64,000 nucleotides of DNA from the NCBI GenBank assembly GCA_029721515.1, contig CM056550.1, positions 22,015,619 to 22,079,618 of the forward strand, written 5' to 3'. The position numbers were made by a program, and so were the translations under genes. Source of the DNA: Synanceia verrucosa (lineage: Eukaryota; Chordata; Actinopteri; Perciformes; Synanceiidae). The notes under the pieces are model-generated. The model did no database searches and was not told where the DNA came from. It worked only from the letters and a program-made list of their open reading frames with translations. Below, piece by piece: positions 50,101 through 62,470 of this stretch. Position 1 is the first letter of the stretch, and each line of letters opens with the position of its first letter.

Positions 50101-50270
50101 CTGTTGCAGACTACCCTGGGCCGATCGAGGGAGGATGTAAAACATCTGTTTGGTCCCACAATATTTACTCCCCATAGCCTTTAACACAAATTGCTGTTAC
50201 TCAAACGTGCAAGCTTAATTTAGTTTATGCAAAAAAATGTAGAGTTGAGATTTGGACTGGGAACTGCAGT
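47176..50270. other. Gene desert, fourth part
   Basis: Nothing coding is recognised. Non-repetitive AT-rich DNA with scattered ORFs under 150 codons, none resembling a known protein. Confidence 0.45.
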
Positions 50271-50724
50271 CAGTATGTTTACATGCACATCTAAGCCGGG
50301 CTATTGGCAATAACCGAGCTAAGGATTTAACTGGAGTTTCCGAGAAATTCGAGTGTACATGAGCGGCAAGAGAATTTAATTATTGAGTAAGGTACGTTTG
50401 ACACTAGGCCCTAGGTGGCACATCACGCCCTATCGTGGTAGCATTCTTCTGGTTGGCGTCATTGATAAGCAATTAGTAAACAAACGCAGCAGTGGTCTCG
50501 TCACTTCCAGAAGGTGGATTGCCCAGGCCAGTCAATAGTCCAGCAAACCGTGGTTATATACATACATGCCGGAAATGCTTGACTTAGAATCGCATTTTCT
50601 GGCACAAATATTATAAAAACTCCAGTTACAGTCCGACTAAGGTGTATATATGGCTTTTAAAACTTCGATATTAGTCAAACTAAGGCAATAAGTCAAATTT
50701 CTCTAAGTGCATGTAAACGTACTG
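50271..50724. mobile_element. MITE-like element with CAGTAYGTTTACATGCAC termini
   Basis: The left end CAGTATGTTTACATGCAC and the right end GTGCATGTAAACGTACTG are inverted repeats over 18 bases with one mismatch. The 454-base interior is non-coding. This terminus type is familiar from teleost non-autonomous DNA transposons. Confidence 0.75.
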
Positions 50725-50940
50725 AGTGATTTAACACTCGGTCCATTTACTTGTCATGGTGACCAACTGTTTAATGTTATCTGTGGCCCCTGAGGGTCTT
50801 TGTCTGAGAAAGTAACCTGAGTGATATCACCAGGGTATATAAAATTATGCTTGGAAACAAATTTGTTGAGCTGCAACCAGAAGCTCTACAGCTTCGGTTG
50901 GTCGGTCCACAAAGAGTTCCCCTCCCATTGGGCGCTACAG

Positions 50941-51146
50941 AGGCAGAGTAGAGGCCACTCCCACCAAAAATCCAGAATCCAGAATCTGTTTGTTTTGCTC
51001 TCTAAAGGCGATTGTCTCCACTTCCTGCTTTGATCTCTTTATGTCCCGACATCTCCCAGAAGCCCCAACATTACTCACAGGCAGGAGACCGCAACTGGCG
51101 ACCCACTGCCGAAAAACCACTTTGACGTATTATTACGTCAATGGCT
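50941..51146. mobile_element. TTAA-type MITE-like element, copy 2 (truncated)
   Basis: It aligns by eye over about 200 bases with 39841-40073. Shared blocks are CCAGAATCTGTTTGTTTTGC, CTCCACTTCCTGCTTTGATC, ATCTCCCAGAAGCCCCAA and the terminal TGACGT-N6-ACGTCA (51123-51140). The left half and the TTAA end are missing or diverged. Confidence 0.7.
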
Positions 51147-54100
51147 GTTGATTATTTACATATACAGCTGGTACAGAGTGAGAGAAATGTCTGGCTCTTC
51201 AGCTGCCAAATGCTCCACTATGTTCACTAGTCACTGTGTCATGACATCACATTGGAGCTGAGCAGCTAGTGGACAGTTTGCCACTGAAAAGAGCTGACTC
51301 CTGTGGCCAGAAAAAAAATCCCAGGAGGTTGTGGGCCTGAATTAAATGTAATGTATTGTAAAATTACCAAATGTAAATATAATTTTAATGGTCAGCATCC
51401 AGGGGTTTGCTGACTTGATATGACTTGGTCTTGGTACAAAAGATGTCCCAATATATTCATTACTGTATCTGTAGGATTTGACTATTTGTTCCCAGGTTCT
51501 CCGAGGCATTTATTCTAACACTTTACTCTGAGAGGCATCTCCAAGACATAATCTTCCAGTTCATAGTGCATGTCATTAGCCTCCTAAATTACAAACATCA
51601 TTAGGAGAATTGATTCAACTTAACCCTGGGGGGCTTCACTCTGCTCTTCCTACATGGTGGGAGCTCATTTTGAGTGTGGTGTCAATCCTATTTCACAAGT
51701 TCAAGCAGACCAATTGGGGGTCTGAGCCATTCACCCCCTCTTTATCCCTGCACGGTGAGGCCCCGCCACCTCATTAGCAAAAAAGGCTTGACTGTGTGTG
51801 TGTGTGTGTGTGTGCGTGCAGTCATCATGCATGTGAGGCATGTTTCAGCCTCTGAGGAGGGGAGATGAAGCTTTTGTGACACACTGACCTCTGCAACAAC
51901 CTTAAATGCTGCAACATTGCAGGGGGGAGAGTATCGTCGGGTCATGCTGTGAGGAGTGAAGCTGATTTTTATACCTCAAAAAAAAAGTCCCATGCTCTAT
52001 AATGCTACGGTATTTTTTTGTTATCATATTTTCTACGACTTCTACCAAATATCAGAGAAGTCAAACAGTGCAGGAGGGGAATCTTTTTGGTAAGGGTCTG
52101 CAGTGTGCACACACGAAGAGCATGAGAAAAACATGAAAATTTGAGCAAATTCGCCCCTTGAATTCTAATGCCACATGGACCTTGTACTCCGGAGCAGCCA
52201 CTAATTTCAGCCCATGTAAGAAACATGGTGGGGGTGATGTGCCTTCAATAATTCATCTGGAGACTGATAGATGTGTGTCTCCAGAGACCACAGTGTGGAT
52301 GGTGTGTTGCTCAGCTCTCCGCAGAGACTCACTGTGAACTCCGCCTGTGAATTTGTGAGTATGGAGATCGGAGTCAGAGGTCAACATGAGAAGGTCTGAT
52401 ACTCAGCTATACATTGAACCCATATACCTTCTATTTTAATAGGATCAAATCCCTCCGATACTTGAGACTCCTCTCCATCTCCACTGAGATGTTTTATGTT
52501 GATGCAGCAGATTGAATATGGACTGGAGAGCACATGAAGCCATGGTTTTGCATGTAGCAAATAACACACTTTCAATGTGATTTAAAGAGGAATCTGACAT
52601 TTTTATTCTTCAGCAGGTTATAAGTTGTTTTTTTTCATTTTAAAAATGATGAAAGAATTGATACATTCCTGGCTTTGATTTAACTCCAGATCTGGCTTAA
52701 GAAAACAGATAATATTCTGAGAGAGCATATGAGCAGTAGGAGTAGAGATTTGTTCTTTTCCTCTTCACATAGATTAAATTAGCTGCTTTTGTGTATTTTC
52801 AACTCATGCACCGTTTTTGCAATGCATACGTAGAGTGCCTCAAAGGTGATCTAAACGTTGTTGCCCACATAATAGCTATATTTTTCTTTGCATCTTAACG
52901 TGGACACAATGTCTGAAATTGCCAATCTCTACGTTTTTCTTGTAAACAATATACAATCAACCCAGAACATCAATAAAATCATGGCTGTGAGATTCAAGGC
53001 CACATTGTTCAATCCATTTTTGGCATAATTATCCCACTGAGGGGGTTGCTGCCTTTTTGTGCTTACACACCGTACACCCCCACATGTAACCAGCGCCCTG
53101 ACGAGAGGTGCACAATCGTTGATGGACAGATCAATACTGGTGCATATATGGAGGCCGTGAACAATAAAGAAATGAAAAGTGGAAAATGGGATATAGATAA
53201 TTGAACTCAGAGAACCCTGACTGGCACTTTTCACAATCTCCTGCCATTTACTTGACCTCATGGAGAGACTGCAAAGTGCAGAAATGAAGCTGCCGTGGTC
53301 GCTTGAATGTGTAGCAGGCTTCCAAATGTATATCAGAGGCATGGATTAATGTCACGACATGGATCAATGCTTGCTCTTTGTGCAACAAGTTCTAAAAAAA
53401 AGGACAGTAAATATCAATCATGTGATGTCATCTGTGGCCCCCATGCATTCACAAATCACTGGGGTGAGGCGTGGTTCTATAGTCCTGTCAAATCAATCAT
53501 GCACGTGTTTGTTAGTATGGACAACACAGTAAAACTATATTTAGCATTGCCAAATTAAATTGTCTGCCTTTACAGAAGCCTCAGCACGAATAATCCCTGT
53601 AGAGAAATCAAATGAACTCCTGACACATGCTCTGTGCTCTCACCAAATAGAGAAGCACATGTCTACGTACAAGTACAAGGCTTTTCATATTCACTTGACT
53701 GAATTAGTTTATGAGCCTTCATTCAGCAGCATCCCACTGTGGTTAATTCAAAGGAGAATCATTAATTAAATGTAGAAGCTAAAAGGGTGAAACACAGATA
53801 TCGTAACACCGGAGTGTTATGTTAAAGGAATCCCATAAATTATAGATTCACCACAGACATTATCAGCTCTGGCACATGAAGAAATCCACGTGAGGACATT
53901 AGAGTGTCTGTATTAACATGTGTTTTATCATTCTTGAGTTTGTTTTCACGTGTGCCAGACGCTTAAGCCTTTGTCACCTGGATTGGTTAAAGGGTCGATG
54001 CAACCAATTTAGCATTGCATTTCACAGTCGGCCCCCAGAGGTATCCATTTGTGAAGATAATTTTTGTTTTCTGAGAATACTGATAGCACTACAGAGCAGT

Positions 54101-54707
54101 GAAGGTGAAATAAATACACTTGCATTAATTGGGTTTATGTTCACCAGCTAGTCGCTAACTTGGTCTGCAGTTTGGTGGTTTTAGAGCGAGTCATGGTGTT
54201 CTTGTGGTTAAAATGTCTACCATGTAAGCTCATGACGTTGCACAACCTAGTTTCACTTTATTTTGTGTCATATCCTTATGGGTTTGTCTCAAAATACCTC
54301 ATCTACACTTCTGCTCTGAACCTAACAGAATACAAGAGAAGTAAAAAACATAAAGGCAATGATTGAATGATAATAGACAATAAATCTGAGGGGGATTGCA
54401 GAGCAACACCTTTTATGTTACATATTGTCATTTGACCCAGGGTTTACATAAAAATATGTATTAATGCAGGACCAAACAGCCAAAAGGACTTGCTCTGAAC
54501 AACCCACAGACCTCATTATTGATTGTTTTGCTTGATTGAGAAAGTATTTCCAAAGAAAACAGACAGATTTGTGGATTTCTCACAGTAACATTGTTGTTGT
54601 CTGATATGAGCAGCAAAAATGGAAATTTTATTATACCGCTATTAAGCACAAATTGTTGAAACTGGCAAGTAATATTTATTTGTTTTGTGATTTTGGGTGA
54701 TTTATGT
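51147..54707. other. Gene desert, fifth part
   Basis: No credible coding exon. One (GT)n tract at 51793-51814. Confidence 0.45.
51793..51814. repeat. (GT)n microsatellite
   Basis: GT dinucleotide run of about 22 bases. Confidence 0.9.
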
Positions 54708-54962
54708 GCTCAGATATTACTTTACCGGCTGAAAATAACTCGGCAATTTTTCCGATTGATTAACTATTTAAGTCATCCATCAAACTAAAATGCAGGATAT
54801 TTGCTGGTTCCAACCTGAGTGTCAGGATGTTTTACTCACTTGCATATCATTCTTAATTGACTACTTTTTTTTTGTTTTTTCATTGGCTGGTTGCAACTAA
54901 TTAAGCGATTAAAAATGTGACCTTGGGCACATTGTTTAGATTTTCTTTGCTAAAAAATAATA
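54708..54962. repeat. Dispersed repeat, copy 1
   Basis: Shares with 58284-58530 the ordered blocks GCTCAGAT, GTCAGGATGTTTTAC, CTTGCATATCA, AATGTGACCT and AGATTTTCT, in the same orientation. Identity of the family is unknown. Confidence 0.65.
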
Positions 54963-55620
54963 CATAGCAATTGTCATTAACAATTGAAAAAGTAGTTCCA
55001 GAGACTCACCATCATTAGTTAATTTCTGGTAATTAATCAATGCAAATAAAAACCCATTCACCTCTATTTTATTCATTGAATTCTGCTATTAAGACACATG
55101 ATGTCAAAAGATTTCAGCAGGATGTGGCAACCTTTTATTACATGCTCAAACAGGTGAGGTTTTGTCCTATGTGTCATTTATATATTGTTCTTTATTATGG
55201 CATAAAACCACATGATTGTTCTCACACACACCTTATGTTTTTTTTTAATTATAACACAACTTACTCAATTCTTCTCTTTGCTTGTTCCCTCAGGTATGGG
55301 TGGGAGAAAAAGTGTGTTTTCCAACTTGTATTTCTGTATATATGCTTTTACATTTTCAATTGTGAAAACCAATAAATAAAGTGGGGAAAAAACACATTGT
55401 GCCAAAAAAACAGGTTAGACAGGTTAGATCTATTTGTTTATTATGACTGCTTATTATTATTTGGGATAAACAGATATGGTCATTCCTGAGGGTAAAAAAA
55501 AAACAACAAGATTCTCCATTTGACTACATAATGTTTGCAGACCATGTGAGCAGAAGGTGTGTTAGTGGAGGAGGAAGAAGAGGAGGAGGAGGAGGGGGCT
55601 GTTTCTCCTTCTTGCTTTAT
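54963..55620. other. AT-rich region and upstream promoter flank
   Basis: No gene is seen. An AATAAA at about 55373 has no gene upstream to serve. A GA-rich purine tract (55569-55597) lies just before the putative promoter. Confidence 0.4.
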
Positions 55621-56023
55621 GTCATTGGTTTAAACGACCCAAGACCCCGCCTTGATAGAAAAAGGAGAGTTAGTGTGACTGGAGCCAAAGAGAGAAAGAG
55701 AGAGAGGCAGGAAAATAAAGCAGTGAAACAGTTAGTCGGACACAGAGTCGGCGCGTCGGTCGTGTTTTGATAGAGAAGGACGCGTTCGGCTCCTTGTAGC
55801 CTGAGAGCTGATCACTCCTGCTTCCCCTCAAACAGACATTTTTTCTTTTCCTTTCCTAGCTCCTGGAGGATTAATAAAGTGGAATCAGATTCACTCCCAG
55901 ATCTTCACATGAAACATTTCTCTCCAAGAGGCGGAGGATGATGCCGCGGACGACGTGTGTCTAAAAAAAAAAAAAAAAAAAAAGTCGGCTTCTCAACTTA
56001 ACCATTAAACGTCATTCACCCAG
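55621..56023 (+). other. Putative promoter and non-coding first exon of a downstream gene
   Basis: The base composition changes to CpG-richer DNA. ATTGG (inverted CCAAT box) lies at 55624-55628. A strong splice donor CACCCAG|GTAAGCG is at 56024. The exon interior has no long ORF, only short upstream ORFs (55909-55941 and 55938-55964) and a run of about 22 A at 55963-55984. The reader should expect the coding exons beyond the right edge. Human synteny next to MMP21/EDRF1 suggests CTBP2 in this orientation, but nothing here proves it. The transcription start is not resolved. Confidence 0.5.
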
Positions 56024-56338
56024 GTAAGCGCGTGCATCACACAAGCACCACCGCTTCCAACACGTTTTAATTTGATTTTTCTCCAAAATGAGAGTTCATA
56101 GCATGTATGGCGTCGGGATTCAGGTCCGCATCCGAGCTGTGGCCATGTGTGTCCACCTTACTGCGCCATGCAGATGAGCAATGGTCGGCTGGGTTGTAGC
56201 CTCCGTACACGCACGCACACACGCGCACGGATGTTATGTCTGTAAAAGCGAGCTTTAACTGTCAAATATTGACACCAAACACGGGTGTTTCCACTGCAAC
56301 TGGCAACAGCATGGACGCCGATATTTTGTTCTCTTGCA

Positions 56339-56414
56339 GTGTGTGTGTGTGTGTGTGTGTAGGCTGAAAGAAAATAGGAAGTGCCTCGTTAGAGTGTGTG
56401 TGTGTGTGTGTGTG
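56339..56414. repeat. Two (GT)n microsatellites
   Basis: GT runs at 56339-56360 and 56394-56414, about 33 bases apart. Confidence 0.9.
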
Positions 56415-57472
56415 CTTTCCAGTGCTCATAAATCCTCTTAATACCTCACACTTGACCCGGCTGACTGAGTTTTTGTGGGCAAACCAGTGTTGTGCAAGAC
56501 GTCATCCTGTGTAATCTTTGCTGCTGCTTAACATGGACATCTTTCTGTTTTTTTTTTTTATTATTATTATTAATGTCATCACCATGGAGCTCATCTGCTG
56601 TCCAAGCTGCATCCTCAGTGTCTCTGACTGTTCATGTGTGTGTTTTTTGTTGGTAAAGCACTGTTTGTAGAGTTTGGCACACGTCATTATAAAGAACGTA
56701 GAGAAACTTTTCATGGCAGGCAGGGAGGAGAACCACAAGTTATTAAAGCACCTGCATTTGATGACATTTCGTCTCAAGGAGTCCCACCTGGTGGTTTAGT
56801 GAGGAGCCAGAGATGCAGATGAAAGTGTGGAGATGTGAACTTCATCCTTTTTGCAGGCTCTTGTTGTTAAAGTGAGGGGAAATACAAGTGAAAGCGAGCC
56901 TCGTGTTTCTCCCTGGAGCCTCTGGAGGATGTGACTTTGAAAACCACTGGAGGAGAATAATGGACTACATTTTTGTAGTACCCACTCTCAGACGCTTTGC
57001 TGCATTTTCGCTCAACACATTTATCTTGTTTATAGTTGCCGAGCTGATGTTTGCAATGAGGATTTATAGCACCGTGGCTGACTGTGTAAACTTAAAAAAA
57101 AATGGTCAGGATTATGTTTACAGCCTCTTTTGGGTGTTGGCAGTGTATGAATGAGCTGCTAATTGCTTTGCGTTAAACATGTTAATTACACCCACTGAAA
57201 GTATTCTTCTTACACATTATTGGGCTAATTAATTCACTGATTACCCTGAAAATATGACAACAGGACAAGTGTTGGGTTAATGAAGAGCGAGAGTTATCTT
57301 AATTTCTTATCATTTATCATTAAAATAATCAGTTTTTTATATTCTGGTTGGCAGAGATGATTTCTATCCTGGAGCAACACCATAAAAAAGTAGTCAAAGT
57401 GAATGATTTGCATGTAATATTTGTGTTTGATGCCTGCGAGCTGAACATGGCACGACCTTGGTAAAGCAGCTT

Positions 57473-57498
57473 TGTGTGTGTGTGTGTGTGTGTGTGTG
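57473..57498. repeat. (GT)n microsatellite
   Basis: GT run of about 26 bases. Confidence 0.9.
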
Positions 57499-58283
57499 CG
57501 TGCAGGAATATAAGGCAGCTACAGATGTGTGCAGCCTGGACATCTGCTCTGTTGTCGGCCATTGTTGAGGAAGCCGTTAAGATGGTGGGCAGCTCGAGTC
57601 TGCACAACAGGACTCCCTTGTCAGAAAGCTCTATTAAAGTGCAGCATAGCAGTGGTCATAACACTGTTGCTTTCCCCTCACATGCCAGGTACATTCACCA
57701 TCATCACATGACCTTCTTTTCCTATTCCTTAGAGGCAATCACTTCTTCATTCATAACCAACAAACTTGCCATGCATAAGTTGAGATAGCAACATATTTTT
57801 ACACATCCCCTCACTGTAAGACAGTATTATCAAGAATGGAGACTGTCGTATTTCCAGAGAGGAAACTGAACAGGCTCGTTTAGCCGACCCAGTGAAGAGC
57901 CTGCCCTCTGCCATCCTCGCCTGTGTTGCCGAGCAGCACCCTATCACTCAAGGCAATTGAACGTCTCTAAGGGGACCTCTGTTAGCCCCGTGCAATATTT
58001 ATTACCATCCATCATCCTGAGACTTGCGCTCTATGGGTGAATAACAGTGGCTGCTAAGTTCTGTGTTAAAAAGTTCCCTCGCCAGCCACCATTAGAGGGG
58101 ATTTATGGGTGCAGCTTCCTTGGAAGTGCCGCCGAAGCGAGGCAGAGCGTGTTTCGGAGTCCCACTTCGCGCATACGTACCGGTCTGTGACATCAAATAT
58201 GTCATGGATAAAATTGTGACTGGTTGAAGAGCTACTGGAACTTGTCTTTTCCCTTTCTAGTTTGTCTTCTTAATGGGTTTTTA

Positions 58284-58530
58284 GTGCTCAGATTACTCCA
58301 CTGGCAGAAAATGAAGCTGCAGTTTTGCTAATTGATGAACTGTTTAAGTCGTTTATCAAGCTAAACTGCTGAACGCCCCAACCTCTTAAATGTCAGGATG
58401 TTTTACTTGCTTGCATATCAATTTTTGGTTTTGGACTCTTGGGCGCAACAAGTGAAGCTGTCAGAAAATGTGACCTAGGGCTTTGGGAAGTCGCACATTT
58501 CTAAGATTTTCTAATCTAAAATATTAGTAG
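58284..58530. repeat. Dispersed repeat, copy 2
   Basis: Diverged same-strand relative of 54708-54962, sharing GTCAGGATGTTTTACTTGCTTGCATATCA-type sequence with two differences in that block. Confidence 0.65.
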
Positions 58531-58595
58531 ATATAATCAAGGTGATGATTAAACACCCAGTTACAGTACATACACCAGTATACAATTTAATTCCA

Positions 58596-58845
58596 ATAGA
58601 GCTGCAACAATTAATCATTATAATAATCACCAACTATTTTGATAATTGATTAATTGGATGATTTATTTACTCCTCTCCGATAGTAAATTCACTTTCTTTG
58701 AGTTTTGGGTGAAACTGGACATTTGCAGATTATCTTCTTGGGCTTTGAGAAACACTGATCAACATTTTTCACCAATTTGTGATTGTTTTCAGATCAATTA
58801 ACAATGAAAAAAGTTATTAGTTACAGCCATTAATTCCCATATTTA
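58596..58845. repeat. Common teleost dispersed repeat (AGCTGCAACAATTAATCATTA type)
   Basis: The opening GAGCTGCAACAATTAATCA and the run TTTTGATAATTGATTAATTG are, from memory, typical of a very abundant fish interspersed repeat. A reversed relative lies near 1935-2015. Confidence 0.5.
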
Positions 58846-61800
58846 TAGAATTACAAAGGCAACAGATAAAGCAAACACTAATATCTGCTATGCAGTTATT
58901 TTTTGTAGGAAATAAGTGACGCACAGAATGGATAATGATCTAATATTCACCATGGTGTTTAATATGGATCTGATGTATGCATACTTTGCTACTGAGCCTC
59001 TGTGTCCTTTTCAATGAGATTGAGCGGGTGTATTAGTATACGTGTGTGTGCTCACTGCCTCTTGATATTGTCTTTGATCCTGCAGAGATGAGATGGCTTC
59101 TTTCTTCCCAGAGTCTTTCCACTCGGATGAGATTGTTTGTTTGTCGGAGTTGAAAACAATCGGGATGAATCTGATAGCGAGCGGAGCTCTGTGGACGAGA
59201 CTGTAAATGAATGCCTTCCCGTGCCCCTTTCAGGTCAATTTGAATATGTGTTTTTAATTGGTCTCTGAAGGCTGAACCTTCTCTTTTCTGCCTTCCTCAA
59301 AAGTGTCTGCATGATGTGACTGTGTTGTGCTGAAGAGCCCGGGAGCAGCGGTGTTCATTTGAAGCCCAGCGAACACGCTCATTATCTCACACCAAAGACA
59401 AGATTGATTTAGCTGAAAGATGGGGTAATTTTTGGAGGAAAAAAAAAACACAGAGGTAGAACTGCAAGCTGATCAAGACACTAATTCTTGCAGCGGATCG
59501 CTCCTGGTCAAAAGGAATAAGTTGAAACCTGAGTGCTACTCTGTATCTTGGCTCCTCACAGCAAATAAAGGCACCATCACTCAAAGGAAGCTGCTCTCTC
59601 ATGGCTTCAAAACTCCTGTAACCTTTTAGAAATACTGTATTGAAAAGATATCTAAAAAAAAAATCATTTTGCTTGTCATTCCTATTTCTTTGCTTCTCTG
59701 TTTGTGGCCTGAGGCACTTTTCACATTTTAGCAGATTGAAGAGTGTATGTGTGTTTGCGGGTGGGTATCTCCCCTGTCATCGCTTACTCCCCCTTTGCTG
59801 TAATTTCATTGACAGTGGCAGCGATTGTATTTCTGGAGCTACACAGGGGTAAAGGATAATTGGAGCCGTGAACGGGGGAAAAGTGTAACCCTGTGCCAGC
59901 GCTCTTCTCTGTACCGTACAAAGGGACAAGATCCAGCGATAGGGCTTGCATAAGAGATCTACAGTATTCTCGAACACAAACAGATGTTTTTATTCTGACT
60001 GGAACTAGTAGAGCTGAACCTCTTGAGGTTTCAGCGTTGGCTAGCAGGGAGGAATTTCTCTGCAGCTATTGGATTGAATGTAACAGTCGCTCTGCTGCTT
60101 TTATCTCGCACCACTCTACATTAGTATCAGGGGAGAGTGAGGTGGCCATGTAATGAAGTGGGAGTGCATCGTCTCTCAGCCATGTAAAAGGTCAAGTAAC
60201 TCCTGTACATTGGCCTCATGCTGGCGATGTCAAAGGCGGCCCTGTTAGCATTAGGTATGATGTCGTCAGGCGAAGCTGCAGCACCGCAATTAGAGTTATT
60301 AATTATTTTCTTACAACTTAATACTTTCATTTAATGCATATTAATTGATGTGCTCCTGAATCCACATTCACATAATCCACCAAGGATTTCTCAAAGGCAA
60401 GCACAAAGGCTTCCATTATCTTAAGGAGGAAGTGGTCTTTTGGGACGTAGAGCGCCCCTGCTCAATTGTGTATTACATTATGAAACAGACGTAAGTGAAA
60501 TGAAATTACAACATATCATCGGCACGGTGAAGGATCCTATTGAATAATTACCTCGGCAGAGCCATTGTTGTAATGTCATGCTCGTTCTTTAAGATGTGAT
60601 GCGGGGGGGGGTTATGAAGTCTTCGTGCGAGGGAGTAAAAAGCAGTTTCAAGGTTAAACCGTGTGAAGGCCAAATGTTTGGGGAGGGTGGATTAATTTCA
60701 TGTCCCATAATGTGATTTGCAGTATCTCCTTCTCTTCTGCCCTTGGTTTTCTTTGGAGATGTGCTGGCCTGATGAGAGCTCAGAATGGAGGGGGGGGGCT
60801 GCCGCCATAACTACCGCCTGTGTTTAGGAGTGTTTACAGGACTACTGAATGGAATTATGGGAGATGATGCATGCTTACAAATTCACCGTCATTCCCAGAC
60901 CCCCGTCTCATTACTGAATACAAATTCAGTGAGTATCCTTCTGTTGCTTTGTGGAGAAAATTAGCTTTCTCTCATACATGCAAGTATGCATAAATACATA
61001 CAGAGGTGCAAAATCAGGATGGGTGGTGGTTCAAGGAAAATCACTGTGCATCACTGAGTGCAGGGTAGGCTCTGAAGGAGGGAGAAGGACCACCATGATA
61101 TACTCTGCGCTTATCACACTTGTATCTGCATATCAGCCCCGTTAATGTATCTGTTGGGTTGTCTTGTTCTGGTAAATTCTAGTGTGTTGTACAAATGTCT
61201 TCATAGAGATGCAGCATTTTGTACAAGACCACTGACAGAGATCAGCTAGTGTAAGGAAACCTCAGAGTATGTGTGCAATATGAGGAAGAGATAAAATCAG
61301 CGATTGAAGTCAGGCTGTAGGCATGTTAAACCTGACCGTTAACATGCAACGATATTAATGCGTGAAATACAGTGAAAGTGTCTAATTGTGTCACTGAGAT
61401 CAAGCATCTTTATTATGACTTTACAAAAAATACACTGAAATCAAATGAAAAAATACAACGATTGTTGGGATATAATGTTACATTTCCGTCATTATTTAAA
61501 AATAATTCAAATAATGTTGATTTTTCATGGATTTGTAGTTTAACCCTTCCTCTGAGGACACAGTTCAGTCCCGTTGCTCATACTCAATTCTAACAGGCCG
61601 CTGCACATTTTCTGTCTGAACTGCATCTCACAAGACTGCAAAATGTGAAGTGCAAATTTAAATATTAAAAATATATCTGAATTCACCTGTTTGCAGTGTT
61701 CTCAGGTGAGGTAAGAGGGTTTGAACATCAGCTCAATTTTGCAGTAAAATGTGAACTTTTTACCATTATTCTGTCTTGTGACTTTAATCACAGCTAATCC

Positions 61801-61964
61801 TGTTATTATACATTATTTTGTTCCCCGTTCCCCCCTTTCTTTCCCCAGTTTAGTGTGGCCCATTCCCCCATAATGCCACTGCTAACTCCACTGACGGCTT
61901 GAGGAGGGTGCAGTCGGCCATGTGCCCTTAGAGACACCCAACAGCCACGACTTTTCACCTGACT

Positions 61965-62470
61965 GATGGCGTTTTCAGGCCGACTGAGAACCGTGCCAGT
62001 GCCGGTTCCCGCACCTAATCTTGAACCGACTGACATATTCACGCCAAAATTCAGAGCATTCAGGAACCGAAAAGTTGGTTCCCGACGAGAACCAATTAAA
62101 ACTTGTTTTTTCTAAGTGAACTGTGACGACAAAGTAGACGTCAGCAGGTTCATCCAGGTCACACACGGTAAAATAAACAAAGAAAATGTCTGCGTGGATT
62201 ACATATGATAATGATTTTTATGAGTATAAATGCTTGCTGGTAGTCAATGATGCGATCCATGATTGTTATTTTCCTTGCTGTGACATCCGCTTTTTTATGG
62301 ACTTGTTTTTATTTGGTGGCAAATCAGCACGCTCTGTTGATGACGCATCATGGGTTCACTTAAATGGTATGAACGCGGGGTCGTTCACCGATAAGCACTT
62401 TGGTTTCCAGTGTAACTGGTGCAGGAACTGGCACTGGCACCGTTGTGGCTGGTGTGAAAACAGCATGAGG
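61965..62470. mobile_element. hAT-like MITE remnant
   Basis: The left end reads GTTTTCAGGCCGACTGAGAACCGTGCCAGTGCCGGTTCC. The reverse-complemented right end reads GTTTTCACACCAGCCACAACGGTGCCAGTGCCAGTTCC. These are inverted termini of about 38 bases with some mismatches. The interior of about 430 bases includes a 108-codon frame (62186-62512) that runs through the right terminus and is not a transposase. Confidence 0.7.

Noticed and set aside
55531..55770. 79-codon plus-strand frame at the putative promoter
   Set aside because: Gly/Arg-rich reading of the GA-rich purine tract. It starts upstream of the likely transcription start and lacks a recognisable domain.
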